Shown: positions 56,801 through 64,000 of the stretch, piece by piece | Position numbering within the stretch: position 1 is the stretch's first letter | Layout of the letters: every line of letters begins with the position of its first letter | NCBI GenBank assembly: GCA_028583605.1 | Contig: CM053328.1 | Coordinates: forward strand, 36,483,722 to 36,547,721 | Reading direction: 5' to 3' | DNA: 64,000 nt | Source: Dastarcus helophoroides | Lineage: Eukaryota; Arthropoda; Insecta; Coleoptera; Bothrideridae | The notes under the pieces: generated by a model | What the model saw: the letters and a program-made list of their open reading frames with translations, nothing else | Told to the model about the DNA's origin: nothing | The model's database searches: none | Position numbers and translations under genes: made by a program

Positions 56801-56908
56801 AGATGGGATGACATCATTGATAAATTAATCCGAAAGAGACAATTAAACCTAAACGAAGCAAAAATTTTAGCGCTAAACAAAAAGGAATGGAAAAAATTTT
56901 GTGAATAA
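53810..56908 (+). CDS. Retrotransposon ORF2: endonuclease-reverse transcriptase
   Basis: 1,032 codons without a break. An N-terminal AP-endonuclease domain (about residues 62-305) shows GTWNVRGL, the catalytic Glu in TETKKKE, VMGDFNSRVG, SIIDYVLVQ and the SDHYLV end motif. The reverse transcriptase (about 540-850) shows KAPGHDGITPDMI, QNYRGITLLS, QSGFRRGHS, FIDLEKAFDRAPR, GLRQGGVLSPLL and the active-site FADD (780-783), with F in place of the usual Y. The C-terminal region has GWWGHIQRM and RRRGRPKERW. The enzyme nicks target DNA and copies its RNA from the nick. All catalytic residues I can check are present. The ATG used is the first in frame; a later Met at 53892 is possible. Confidence 0.93.
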   Translation: MEMEQNQGKIRKYKFKKLSNKSKEVNSMMTNKAMKMDTKTHKNTTIEKINKKEKTGKEIWKVGTWNVRGLRGKEEELIEEFEMTGIQILTITETKKKEQGELVLENGHLLIYSGVEQNKHAAAGVGCIIEKGLVDNILNWEGISERILKIEFDDIYGERICIIIVYGPNEDDLASNKDQFWEELTLATETGKGKIIVMGDFNSRVGKRENRNVNVIGNCGETKINNNGLRMIEYCILNDLIITNTFYEHQDIHKFTRIAENRKERSIIDYVLVQRNNRKSITDVRVKRSAEIFSDHYLVVAKIRKKKRCRSDNERHETAPVKKENIKTYRLREKDIANSYQQILEEKISNIEKEIEQKDIEDIWQIFKEIVIEAAKQACGTITTNANKKLTAWWNHEIKKEVKLKKQTWKEYLNNNTAQKYTLYKERRTKVKKMVLEAKQKAWECFGEKMEETNKGDRKLFYKAVKTIRKGKEKKLTTITSKEGALLKDENLIMNRWKEYFYELLNPLETETQEGKEVTTIDTIADEEIEVLTIEEVEEAIKATKCGKAPGHDGITPDMIKHMGKKSVKLLYNICNKAWIKGNIPKDWGIGVIMPIYKKGDRKQCQNYRGITLLSTVAKIYERVLANRLRLVIETQLSVSQSGFRRGHSIQDHIFTMKQLTDKILRQRREAYLAFIDLEKAFDRAPRKEIWRSLEQRGVGRKLIAGIKSIYEENANYVRTRNMQSCTFYTRDGLRQGGVLSPLLFIILIDDILKQTCTKTTGLQVGYYNLQKVCIKECAFADDIVIVANSPEDLQTNLEIWKDALESKQMKINVNKTKVMAITEDENKKINIRLENKDIQQVKEFKYLGVIIDNKGNPDRDINGRIEKALKAYYSMCAAIVKKKEISKNTKMLVYNTIFQQILLFGSETWVLTERMKSRIQAVEMKFLRAIREISRRDRIRNQKVREELDAKPVLEIVEEKQLGWWGHIQRMKDNMQVKKIWEARTSDRRRRGRPKERWDDIIDKLIRKRQLNLNEAKILALNKKEWKKFCE

Positions 56909-56952
56909 AATAGAGAATACCAATCCCGACACCTTACGGTATAAGGGAATTG

Positions 56953-56953
<1 letters not shown>

Positions 56954-57002
<49 letters not shown>
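56954..57002 (+). repeat. (TA)24 tail of the retrotransposon
   Basis: A perfect TA dinucleotide run between the 3' UTR of the element and the target duplication, which itself starts with TA. RTE-type elements commonly end in a short microsatellite. Confidence 0.9.
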
Positions 57003-57007
<5 letters not shown>

Positions 57008-57009
57008 TA

Positions 57010-57197
57010 GACTACATCATTAAATTTTTAATATTTACTGTCGATAAGTTTAATGAGTTATGAATATTGAAGAATTCCACAAAGTAGCAGTAATTATGGG
57101 ATTAACGAAATATGCCAATTACATGTTTTCTCAAAAAAACTGGGTTAACTAACCAGAATAAATACAATGTTAAAAGCTTCCAAATTTGCCTCAAAAC
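57010..57197. repeat. 188-bp direct repeat, left copy
   Basis: Starts GACTACATCATTAAATTTTT and ends GCCTCAAAAC, abutting the left terminus of the outer hAT-like element. It is about 87% identical by eye to 63076-63265. Confidence 0.85.
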
Positions 57198-59599
57198 CAG
57201 TGGCGGCTGGTACTATAGAGCGCAAGAGCGAGCGCACCTCGTGAAATGAGTCAATAATTTTTTTCTGTTTAATGTAAAAGACAAGGATTTATCACATTTT
57301 TAAGTACTAAATAATGATCTCTTAATGAACTAGTATTTGTGCATTACTTGAAATAAAGTGCGCATATGTTTTATTCCATTATGAGGAAATTTAAATAAGT
57401 TGGTGCGCTCAGAACTAAGCACTTAGCGTGGCTGCTGTACAATTCCTATCGACGACATCCTCGCGTTACGTAGAAACAATAAACTACGGAGCGCTCGTTA
57501 AAGTTAGCGCGGTACGCCGCTCCCCCACGGGATGTTGTCGGATGATGAGTACGAGGCAGAGTTTGAAGTGAAATATTTATGGTTCATGTGATAAGATTTC
57601 TGTTACAATTTTTTGTGTCTTAATTTTGTTTCGAAATGAAGGATAGATTTTCATATCGTCAATCAATTATATTTCGATTATATAATTATTACCATAAAAA
57701 GAAGTCATATGAGTTACAAATTTTATTACGTGTAATACATCTGCAATCAATCTGGCAGTAGCATATCTTGTTACATCTGTCTGCGTTTTCTGTTACTGTT
57801 GTGATAGGCTGATTTGTATAAATTAAATATTTAAACAAATTTTAAAAAGAGTAACACAGACTGAACACTTTGAAGGTTTAAAACTATAAATGTTTAATCA
57901 TTGAAATTATAATGAAAGTTACGAAAATGTTTTGTGTATTATTATTATGCATTACTACTTAACGAGGAAAAACAAGTAGGGATGCAAACGATAGTTTGAT
58001 GTTTTCAAAACATCGATATATCGTTTGTAAACATCAATGTTTCAACATCGATTCTAACACATAAAAATATCTATACATCGTTCAGTTTATAAACGATGTT
58101 TAAAAAATCGATGTATCGTATAACGATGGAATGGGCGCCATCTGTTGCATAGAATTAATATTGATGGTAGAAATGCCCACACAATTTTGTAACTAGTCGC
58201 TTAATGGCAGCAGTCTATATTTGAGAAATTGATACTGAAGCTTAGCGGCAGGCATACAAACAGTACAATTATCTGACAATTCATAGTTTAGATATTTTTA
58301 TTTGGCAACCTATAAAAAAACACAAATTTTTAAAGAAAAATGAGAATTTTTAGAAAAGTATTAATTTGAAAACTCGAAACTATAAACAGAACTTTCATAA
58401 TTATTTACTATTTATTTAATATTTAAAAAAAAATCTCACCTAACAAGATTTCTAGTTTGAACTTCAAATATTCATTCCTTTAAGACAACTTACTTTACAT
58501 AAATTTCCTTTTTTTGAACTTTGATTTTGTCAATTTCGTATTTTAATTAAAAACCTCTAGAAAAAAAGTCGAAATTTTCATAAAAAAGATAAACATTTCT
58601 AGAAATAGATCAATTTTAAAGTTAGAAATAAAAATGTCTAAATTAAAACCTAAACAGAATTCTCAAAATTTCGGACCTAATTTCCAAATTTGGAATACTT
58701 GAAAAGTTGTCAATTTTTGAATAAATAAATCTTCATACTTAATACAAGAAATTATAAATTTTTATCAAAATTCCTTGTTTAAATTTGAAAGTTGCATACT
58801 TTTTAATTCCAAATTTTCTTAGAAATCTCGAACCTTTCCTGAAATTGTGTATTACATTTTTATTTTTATAAATTTTGGTTTTTTTCCGAATTCTTTTCCC
58901 CAAATTCGGACTTTAATCTAAAAGTTTTATCGAAATTTTGAATATTTTTTTTTAATATTTAAGATTAAAGTGGAAAATTTTAGAACTTTCAGTTTAGCTT
59001 TTAAATGTTAAAGTTTCTTCCCATGTATGTCTATAATTTCAAAATGTTTGCTTTGTTTGAAAAATTTAAACTTCAAATGTACTCTTCGGCTCAAAAATTT
59101 TTTTTACAAAATTCGACTTTTTCAAAGCATCCAGTTTTTTGGAAATCTTGCCTTTTTATTGAACATTTTAACTTTTTATGAAAATGTCTACATTTTTCAA
59201 AATTTCGACTAATTAAAAATTTTTGTATTTTTTCCGTTTTTTAAAATTTCTAGTTTTTCGAAAATTTGGAACTTTTTGAAAATTACGATTTTCAAAAAAT
59301 TTCGGATTCTTCTGAAAATTTTGAATTTTTAAATTTTAGACTCTTTTTTGAAAATTACTAAGACTCAAAACTTGGCTTTTTAAAGAGTTTGGTATTTTCA
59401 CAAACTGCTTTGACTTTTATAAAAAGTTTGAGTTTATATAAAAATTTCGAATTGTTTTCGAAAATCTGGAATTTTTCTGAAAATTTTAATTTTTTATGAA
59501 AATTCAGCATTTTTCTAAATTTCAACTTTTAATTTCTTCAAAATGTTAATTTATTTTTCGAAATTGTGGGTTTTTAAAAAATTTCGACATTTTTTTAGA

Positions 59600-60290
59600 T
59601 ATTTTTAGTTTTTAAAATTCCTTGAATTTTTGCATTTCTCTTTTTATCAAAAACTTTCGATTTTTTTTTAAATTTCAATGTTTTTTAAATTGTCAATTAT
59701 TTTTTTTTAATTGTGGCGTTATTTTAAAATTTAAACTATTTTGAAAAATTCAGATTTTTTCAAGTCACATTTTTTCAAAGTTTAACCTATTTTTAAAATT
59801 TTTGGCTATTTCTCAAAATTTCGAATTTTTCGTTAAATCTTTACTTTCCCAAAATTACATTTTTTAAGTTAAATTAGAACCACTTTTAAAAAAGTTTGGC
59901 ATTTTTGAAAATTTAATTTTTTCATAAAAAAATTAGAAATTTTTATTTTTTAAAATTCCTTGGATTTTTGGATTCCTCTGTTTATCAAAAACTTTCGATT
60001 TTTTTTTAAATTTCAATGTTTTTTAAATTGCCGATTATTTTTTTTTAATTGTGGCGTTATTTTAAAATTTCAACTATTTTGAAAAATTCAGATTTTTTCA
60101 AGTCACATTTTTTCAAAGTTTTACCTATTTTTAAAATTTTTGGCTATTTCTCAAAATTTCGAATTTTTCGTTAAATCTTTACTTTTCCAAAATTACATTT
60201 TTTAAAGTTAAGTTAGAACCACTTTTAAAAAAGTTTGGCATTTTTGAAAATTTAATTTTTTCATAAAAAAAATTGAAATTTTCGTGAAAG
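59600..60290. repeat. 338-bp tandem dimer
   Basis: Two adjacent copies offset by 338 bases are about 95% alike by eye. AATTTCAATG is at 59671 and 60009, and GTGGCGTTATTTTAAAATTT and GAACCACTTTTAAAAAAGTT occur in both. This is far more similar than the surrounding decayed repeats, so the duplication is recent. Confidence 0.85.
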
Positions 60291-60581
60291 GATCTTTTGA
60301 AATTTTCCAGTTGTCTTCAAAATTTCGACTTTCTTTTTAAACATTTCAATATTTTTCTATTTTCAACAGTATTTAAAAATTTTGTCCTCTTCGAAATTTT
60401 GACTGTTTCACAAAATTTCGACCTTTTTTGAAAATCTTTACTTTGGTCAAAATTACAATTTATCTTTAAATGAAATTAGTAAACAAAAAATTTCGCTTTT
60501 TTTTCGAAAATCGGATATTTTCAAATTTTTTTCAAAATGTCTCGAACTTTTTTACCATTTCTTTCCATGACTTTTATGAAA

Positions 60582-60923
60582 ATGTTTTTTTCAATTTATT
60601 TAACATTTCTTCGGCCCAGTTTGGAAATATTTAAATTTTGATGGTTTGTTGACAATTTTGTAAACAGTTTTTGAAATGTGACTACGTGATATTTAAATTT
60701 ATTAAAAACGTCACTTCATGACAGTTTACAAATTATTATTCCTATTCTATGTAAAATAAACTAACCTTTTAATTTGTAAACTGTCATGAAGTGACGTTTT
60801 CAATAAATTTAAATATCACGTAGTCACATTTCAAAAACTGTTTAGAAAATTGTCAACAAACCATCAAAATTTAAATATTTCCAAACTGGGCCGAAGAAAT
60901 GTTAAATAAATTGAAAAAAAACA
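60582..60923. mobile_element. Palindromic MITE, family F2, complete copy
   Basis: 342 bp. Arms of about 150 bp run from AACATTTCTTCGGCCCAGTT through GTGACTACGTGATATTTAAA to AACGTCACTTCATGACAG and back. The 35-40 base centre is TTCCTATTCTATGTAAAATA. The arms are almost perfect. Non-coding. Related copies lie at 45004 (one arm) and 51869 (short). Confidence 0.9.
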
Positions 60924-61783
60924 TAATTTTTCCGGTCAATAAGGGTCTACCATGACGAATTTTATGAAAATGTCGATATTTTTCTAAATTTTAACTTGAA
61001 ATTTCGATTTAAAATTCGTCTGTTAAAATTCCGACTTTCTCGAAAATTTGAAATGTTTTCAAATATTTCGTTTTTTAAAAATTTTCAAATTCTTTTTTTT
61101 TAATTAGTGCGCCTCAAAAATTTTCAAAATTTGATATTTTCTTAAAACGTCGCTTTTTTTAAATTCCGACTTTTATAAAGTTTGGCATTTTTACAAAATT
61201 TTGTGTGACGTTTTAAAAAAAAGTTTTATCGAAATTTAGACTTTTCTTGAAACACCTGAATTTTATATGAAAATTTTAACGTTTTAAAATTTAGCCTTTT
61301 CTTTTAAATTTCCGAAAATTTTAAGTTCTTTTTCAAAATTTTGGGTATTTTAAAAATTTTGACATTTTTAAAATTCGATTATTTTTCAAAATTCCAAAAT
61401 TTGTAATAAACCAGATTTTATTTTTATAAATTTTAGGTTTTTTTCCCGAAATTTGAGTTTTTTTGACATTTCATGGAAAATAATCGAAGAAATTAGGCGA
61501 GGAAAGACCATCAACCAATAAAGAGTGTTAGAAAGTTCGAGTTTAAAGGCGAATTGTCGAGTTTTCCTCGAAATTTCGACTTCAATCTCGAAATATCAAC
61601 TTTATTATTAAAATTCCAGGAGTAAAGTCAAAATTTCGACTTTAATCTCAAATTTTGACTTTAACTTGAAAATTTCGAGAAAAAAGTCGAAATTTTGGTT
61701 ATTAAAAATTTAAGTAACTGAACACATCCTACCATCATCTGTCAATATCGTATGCCTAACCTAATTTTCGTGTATATTTATGG

Positions 61784-62420
61784 AGGGGATGATCGATATT
61801 AGAAAAACATCGATATTGACATCAATATTAACATCGGTTCAAAAGTATCGATGTATGATGAATATCGAATAAAAAATATCGATGTCCGAAAACATCGATG
61901 TTTTAGGTAAAAAAAACAATCCATTTTATTATAAGGTATACATATAGTAAGCGACGTAAGCAAATTCATGGTAGATTGTTGGGTTACATTACTGCAAACG
62001 TTTGAATTTACTGGATAGATATAGAGTACAATATAAAGTAGATTTACGATCCCTATTATTTCGTTTTCGAAGTTTTATTACTAAAAAAAAATTAAGTTCT
62101 ACTAACACTCACTCCCACTTTATTCTTACATAAGAAAAAAAGTTGATCATGACAGTTTTTTATTTTGTTGGTTTTAATTTGGTTACACCGATTAGCGACA
62201 TCTAGTGTACATTGGGTGAAGGTGAAATAGTACTAATAGCAACATTAATTAGCAACTAATCAGGCTAGACTTAGAGTGTATCGATATCGATGTTCCGATT
62301 TTATTCTCATAACATCGATGTGTCAATATTATCAAAAACTTAACATCGATATTAAAACATCGATGTTTTTCTACTAAACATCGATGTCCATTCGCCATCG
62401 ATGAATATCGATCATCCCTA
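61784..62420. mobile_element. Small hAT copy of the same group, 637 bp
   Basis: The ends are AGGGGATGATCGATATT (left) and inverted TAGGGATGATCGATATT (right), with a perfect 8-bp target duplication ATTTATGG (61776-61783 and 62421-62428). It carries its own CATCGATG clusters at both ends (61805-61910 and 62280-62410). It is inserted inside the 57977-62798 element. Confidence 0.88.
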
Positions 62421-63075
62421 ATTTATGGTCGAATGTTCGAGATTAAAGTCGAAATTTTGACTTTGACCTTAGAATTTGTAGAAAACAGTTGAAATTTCGA
62501 AATTGAAGGCGAAATTTCGAGAAAAAAGTCCAAATTTCGACATTAGAGACAAAATTTTGATGAAATTTCGAGAAAAAAGTGGAAATTCCAATTAAACTCT
62601 GAATTAAAAAAAATCTTTCTAAATTGATGTCCTTTTCTACACTTTCCGAATTTTGACCTTTTAAACTCGCAATTAAATATTTAAAAAACATCAGAAAAAC
62701 ATCGATGTTCGATACCGATGGTTAAGTCATCGATATTTTATTGAAAAAAATATCGATGTTCAAACATCGATGCTTTTTTGAGCGATGTTGCATCCCTAAA
62801 AACAAGTACTTAACTGTGAAATGATAAATGCGTACTTGTCGGCTGATCGATTGCGTTTGCTAATTGTGCGACTTACAGGCCTAACTGCCAATAGTACCGC
62901 TATTCACAAAAAGATAGAAAAATAAATAAAATACTATTAAATACCACGCCTTACAAAAAGCGTTTGTTTCTTCTAAATTTAATACCTTGCTGAGGCATTG
63001 AAGTCATCTAAATTTTTACTATTAATATTTTTTGCATCTGCGCACCCCCTGTCAAAAAGTCACCAGCCGCCACTG

Positions 63076-63265
63076 GGCTACATCATTAAATTTTTAATAT
63101 TTACTGTTGATATGTTTAATGAGTTATGAATATTGAAGAATTCCACAAATTAAGGATTAAAAATTGTGGGATTAACGAAATATGACAATTATATGTTTTC
63201 TCAAAAAAAAAAACTGTTTTAACTAACCGGGATAAAGAAAAAGTCAAAGGCTTTCAAGATTGCCC
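63076..63265. repeat. 188-bp direct repeat, right copy
   Basis: Starts GGCTACATCATTAAATTTTT directly after the right terminus of the outer element and stays alignable with 57010-57197 to GCCCTAAAAAG, then continues as ordinary flanking sequence. Confidence 0.85.
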
Positions 63266-63347
63266 TAAAAAGTGCCTTAAACTTGCTTAATTTTTAAAGC
63301 TACTTAACGGATATTGAAATACTGAACTAACTTCGTAATTACTGTAC

Positions 63348-63359
63348 CTTGATTTTCAT
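63348..63359 (-). CDS. Gene C, exon 1 (start codon microexon)
   Basis: On the - strand ATG AAA ATC AAG (M-K-I-K) is followed by the donor GTACAG, phase 0. The ATG context is ACAAAA, a good insect context. With exon 2 (52472 on) it gives MKIK plus NSFIQVLLAITLCC, a complete signal peptide. The length (12 bases) and position within the signal peptide match gene A exon 1. The donor is weaker than GTAAGT and the intron would be 10.9 kb, so the join is plausible but not certain. Confidence 0.5.
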
Positions 63360-63435
63360 TTTTGTAATAAAATCACATCACAACGATCATAAAAATAATT
63401 CACTTGCAACATCGGTATTACAATGAATAGCAATG

Positions 63436-63441
63436 TTTATA
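63436..63441 (-). promoter_or_regulatory. Candidate TATA box of gene C
   Basis: TATAAA on the - strand, in GGTATAAAC, 76 bases upstream of the proposed ATG. No strong initiator was found at +30. Confidence 0.35.
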
Positions 63442-64000
63442 CCATTCTTAAATATCGCTGATTTGCACAATCTGTGACCCACTAATAAACTAAAATATTC
63501 TAGTTCTTAATAAGTATATTTATCAACAACGAATCTTACATTGTTGAATATTCTTGGAAAATACAATTATAAATAAAACAAAAAATTAATATTAGATTTA
63601 TTTAAAAATACATTTTAACTCATACAATGCCATATAATTACAGTCATGTTTTAAAACGAAAATTATATTATATACAATATACATATACATTAATGCTTGG
63701 CGTATTTAGATTGTACAATTTTCAAAAAAACAAATATACATTTATACACTAAACAATCCTCGCTGTGCTATGTTATATTATTTTAAAAAGAAAAAATAAA
63801 CAACAAAACACTTTTTAAGATTTAATCACCCAAAAAAAAATTGAAAATGCAACTGACTTAAGCAAAAAATACAGCTTCTAGTTAATTCGTTTTGTTGATC
63901 ATCATCAGTGACATCTTCTACATCTTTCGTTAGGTTCGTTTAATAAAAATTCGGGAGCTAAGATTCTCACAAATCAGATTGACCAGGACCTGGAAATAGC
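63442..64000. other. Upstream DNA of gene C
   Basis: AT-rich unique sequence with no recognised repeat or gene. A few protein-like codons on the - strand at the window edge (FPGPGQSDL then stop, 63951-63998) could be the end of a neighbouring gene, but the evidence is too short. Confidence 0.35.

Larger units (their letters stand above)
52746..57000 (+). mobile_element. Full-length non-LTR retrotransposon (APE/RT, RTE- or CR1-like)
   Basis: A 4,255-bp element bounded by a perfect 12-bp direct repeat. In order it has a 339-bp 5' UTR, ORF1 with a coiled coil, ORF2 with an AP-endonuclease and reverse transcriptase, a 46-bp 3' UTR and a (TA)24 tail in place of poly(A). The very short 3' UTR, the microsatellite tail and the C-terminal GHIQRM...GRPKERW motif fit the RTE-like 'F52C9.6' group of insect elements better than Jockey or R1. 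The clade assignment is by memory of these motifs. ORF2 is fully open, so the insertion is young. It lies in gene C intron 1, opposite to gene C. Confidence 0.85.
57977..62798. mobile_element. Inserted non-autonomous hAT element with CATCGATG subterminal repeats
   Basis: Inverted ends TAGGGATGCAA and a perfect 8-bp target duplication AAAACAAG (57969-57976 and 62799-62806) identify hAT firmly. The self-complementary word CATCGATG and close variants crowd both ends (57985-58130; 62690-62790), as expected for transposase-binding subterminal repeats. The 4.5-kb interior is degenerate T-rich repeat, a 338-bp tandem dimer, an F2 MITE and a second hAT copy. No transposase frame. Confidence 0.9.
57198..63075. 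mobile_element. Outer hAT-like element, about 5.9 kb with inserts
   Basis: Perfect 14-bp inverted ends, CAGTGGCGGCTGGT, extended by one further matching base (C before, G after). Without the inserted 4.8-kb element it would be about 1.05 kb: 57198-57976 and 62799-63075. The GC-rich left part has GCGAGCGCACC and the right end GGGTGCGCA (inverted), as in the related 47679 element. There is no transposase and no 8-bp target duplication; instead, direct repeats of 188 bp abut both ends. CAG-type termini point to hAT, not proven. Confidence 0.75.

Noticed and set aside
53096..56880. Many antisense open frames opposite the retrotransposon
   Set aside because: They are shadows of A-rich ORF1 and ORF2 codons, rich in Phe, Ile and Ser, without independent signals.
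57190..63083. 8-bp target duplication of the outer hAT-like element
   Set aside because: The flanking octamers CTCAAAAC and GGCTACAT do not match. The apparent similarity is only between the right flank and the start of the left 188-bp copy.
63951..64000. Possible end of another - strand gene (FPGPGQSDL then stop)
   Set aside because: Only about 16 codons are inside the window. The reading is suggestive but cannot be separated from chance.

Overview
The window is nuclear DNA from an insect, probably a beetle or another insect with a large AT-rich genome; I cannot name the species. The evidence is arthropod-style split genes for secreted low-complexity proteins, GT-AG introns of 7-11 kb, an APE/RT non-LTR retrotransposon, hAT-like and pogo-like DNA transposons, palindromic MITEs and several unrelated satellite arrays. 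No bacterial operon, CRISPR array, tRNA or intact rRNA gene was seen.

Three host genes can be built by joining exons by frame. Gene A (+ strand, 6144-14898) encodes a 156-residue Gly/Tyr-rich secreted protein. Gene B (+ strand, 15773-29179, with a possible alternative last exon at 29452-29513) encodes a secreted protein of about 397 residues with a Gly/His/Phe-rich N-terminal half and four tandem 22-residue repeats. Gene C (- strand, 63359 down to 34716) encodes a secreted protein whose downstream exons are His/Asn/Gln-rich and Ser-repeat-rich. All three share one layout: a coding microexon of 12 or 24 bases carrying the start codon, a phase-0 intron inside the signal peptide, and a very long first intron (8.3, 10.4 and about 10.9 kb). 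This layout is typical of insect cuticle-type secreted protein genes. A cuticle, eggshell or similar extracellular role is therefore a reasonable inference, but I recognise no named family. Exons 1-2 of gene C are intact. Exons 3-5 are broken by about ten single-base frameshifts, although their old frames are otherwise still readable.

Layout: 1-5.5 kb, degenerate AT-rich repeat and a roughly 600-bp tandem repeat that has swallowed a foldback MITE; 6.1-14.9 kb, gene A with satellite arrays in its intron; 15.8-29.8 kb, gene B with two large arrays, nested pogo-like elements and a minisatellite in its introns; 30.3-34.3 kb, an 11-copy 362-bp satellite between the convergent genes B and C; 34.7-63.4 kb, gene C. 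Its introns hold a mitochondrial 16S rRNA insertion (NUMT), a roughly 180-bp dimeric satellite, a 1.1-kb palindrome, a probable solo LTR, hAT-like elements, a full-length non-LTR retrotransposon (52746-57000, 12-bp target duplication) and a four-level nest of DNA transposons (57198-63075).

The most unusual points are: the nested hAT locus, whose outer element lacks a target duplication but sits between 188-bp direct repeats that end exactly at its termini; the concentration of single-base frameshifts in gene C exons 3-5 while the neighbouring retrotransposon and genes A and B have none; the 1.1-kb palindrome with a smaller palindrome at its centre; and three unrelated satellites that all settle at about 360 bp. 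All calls come from reading the sequence by eye. No alignment or database search was run.
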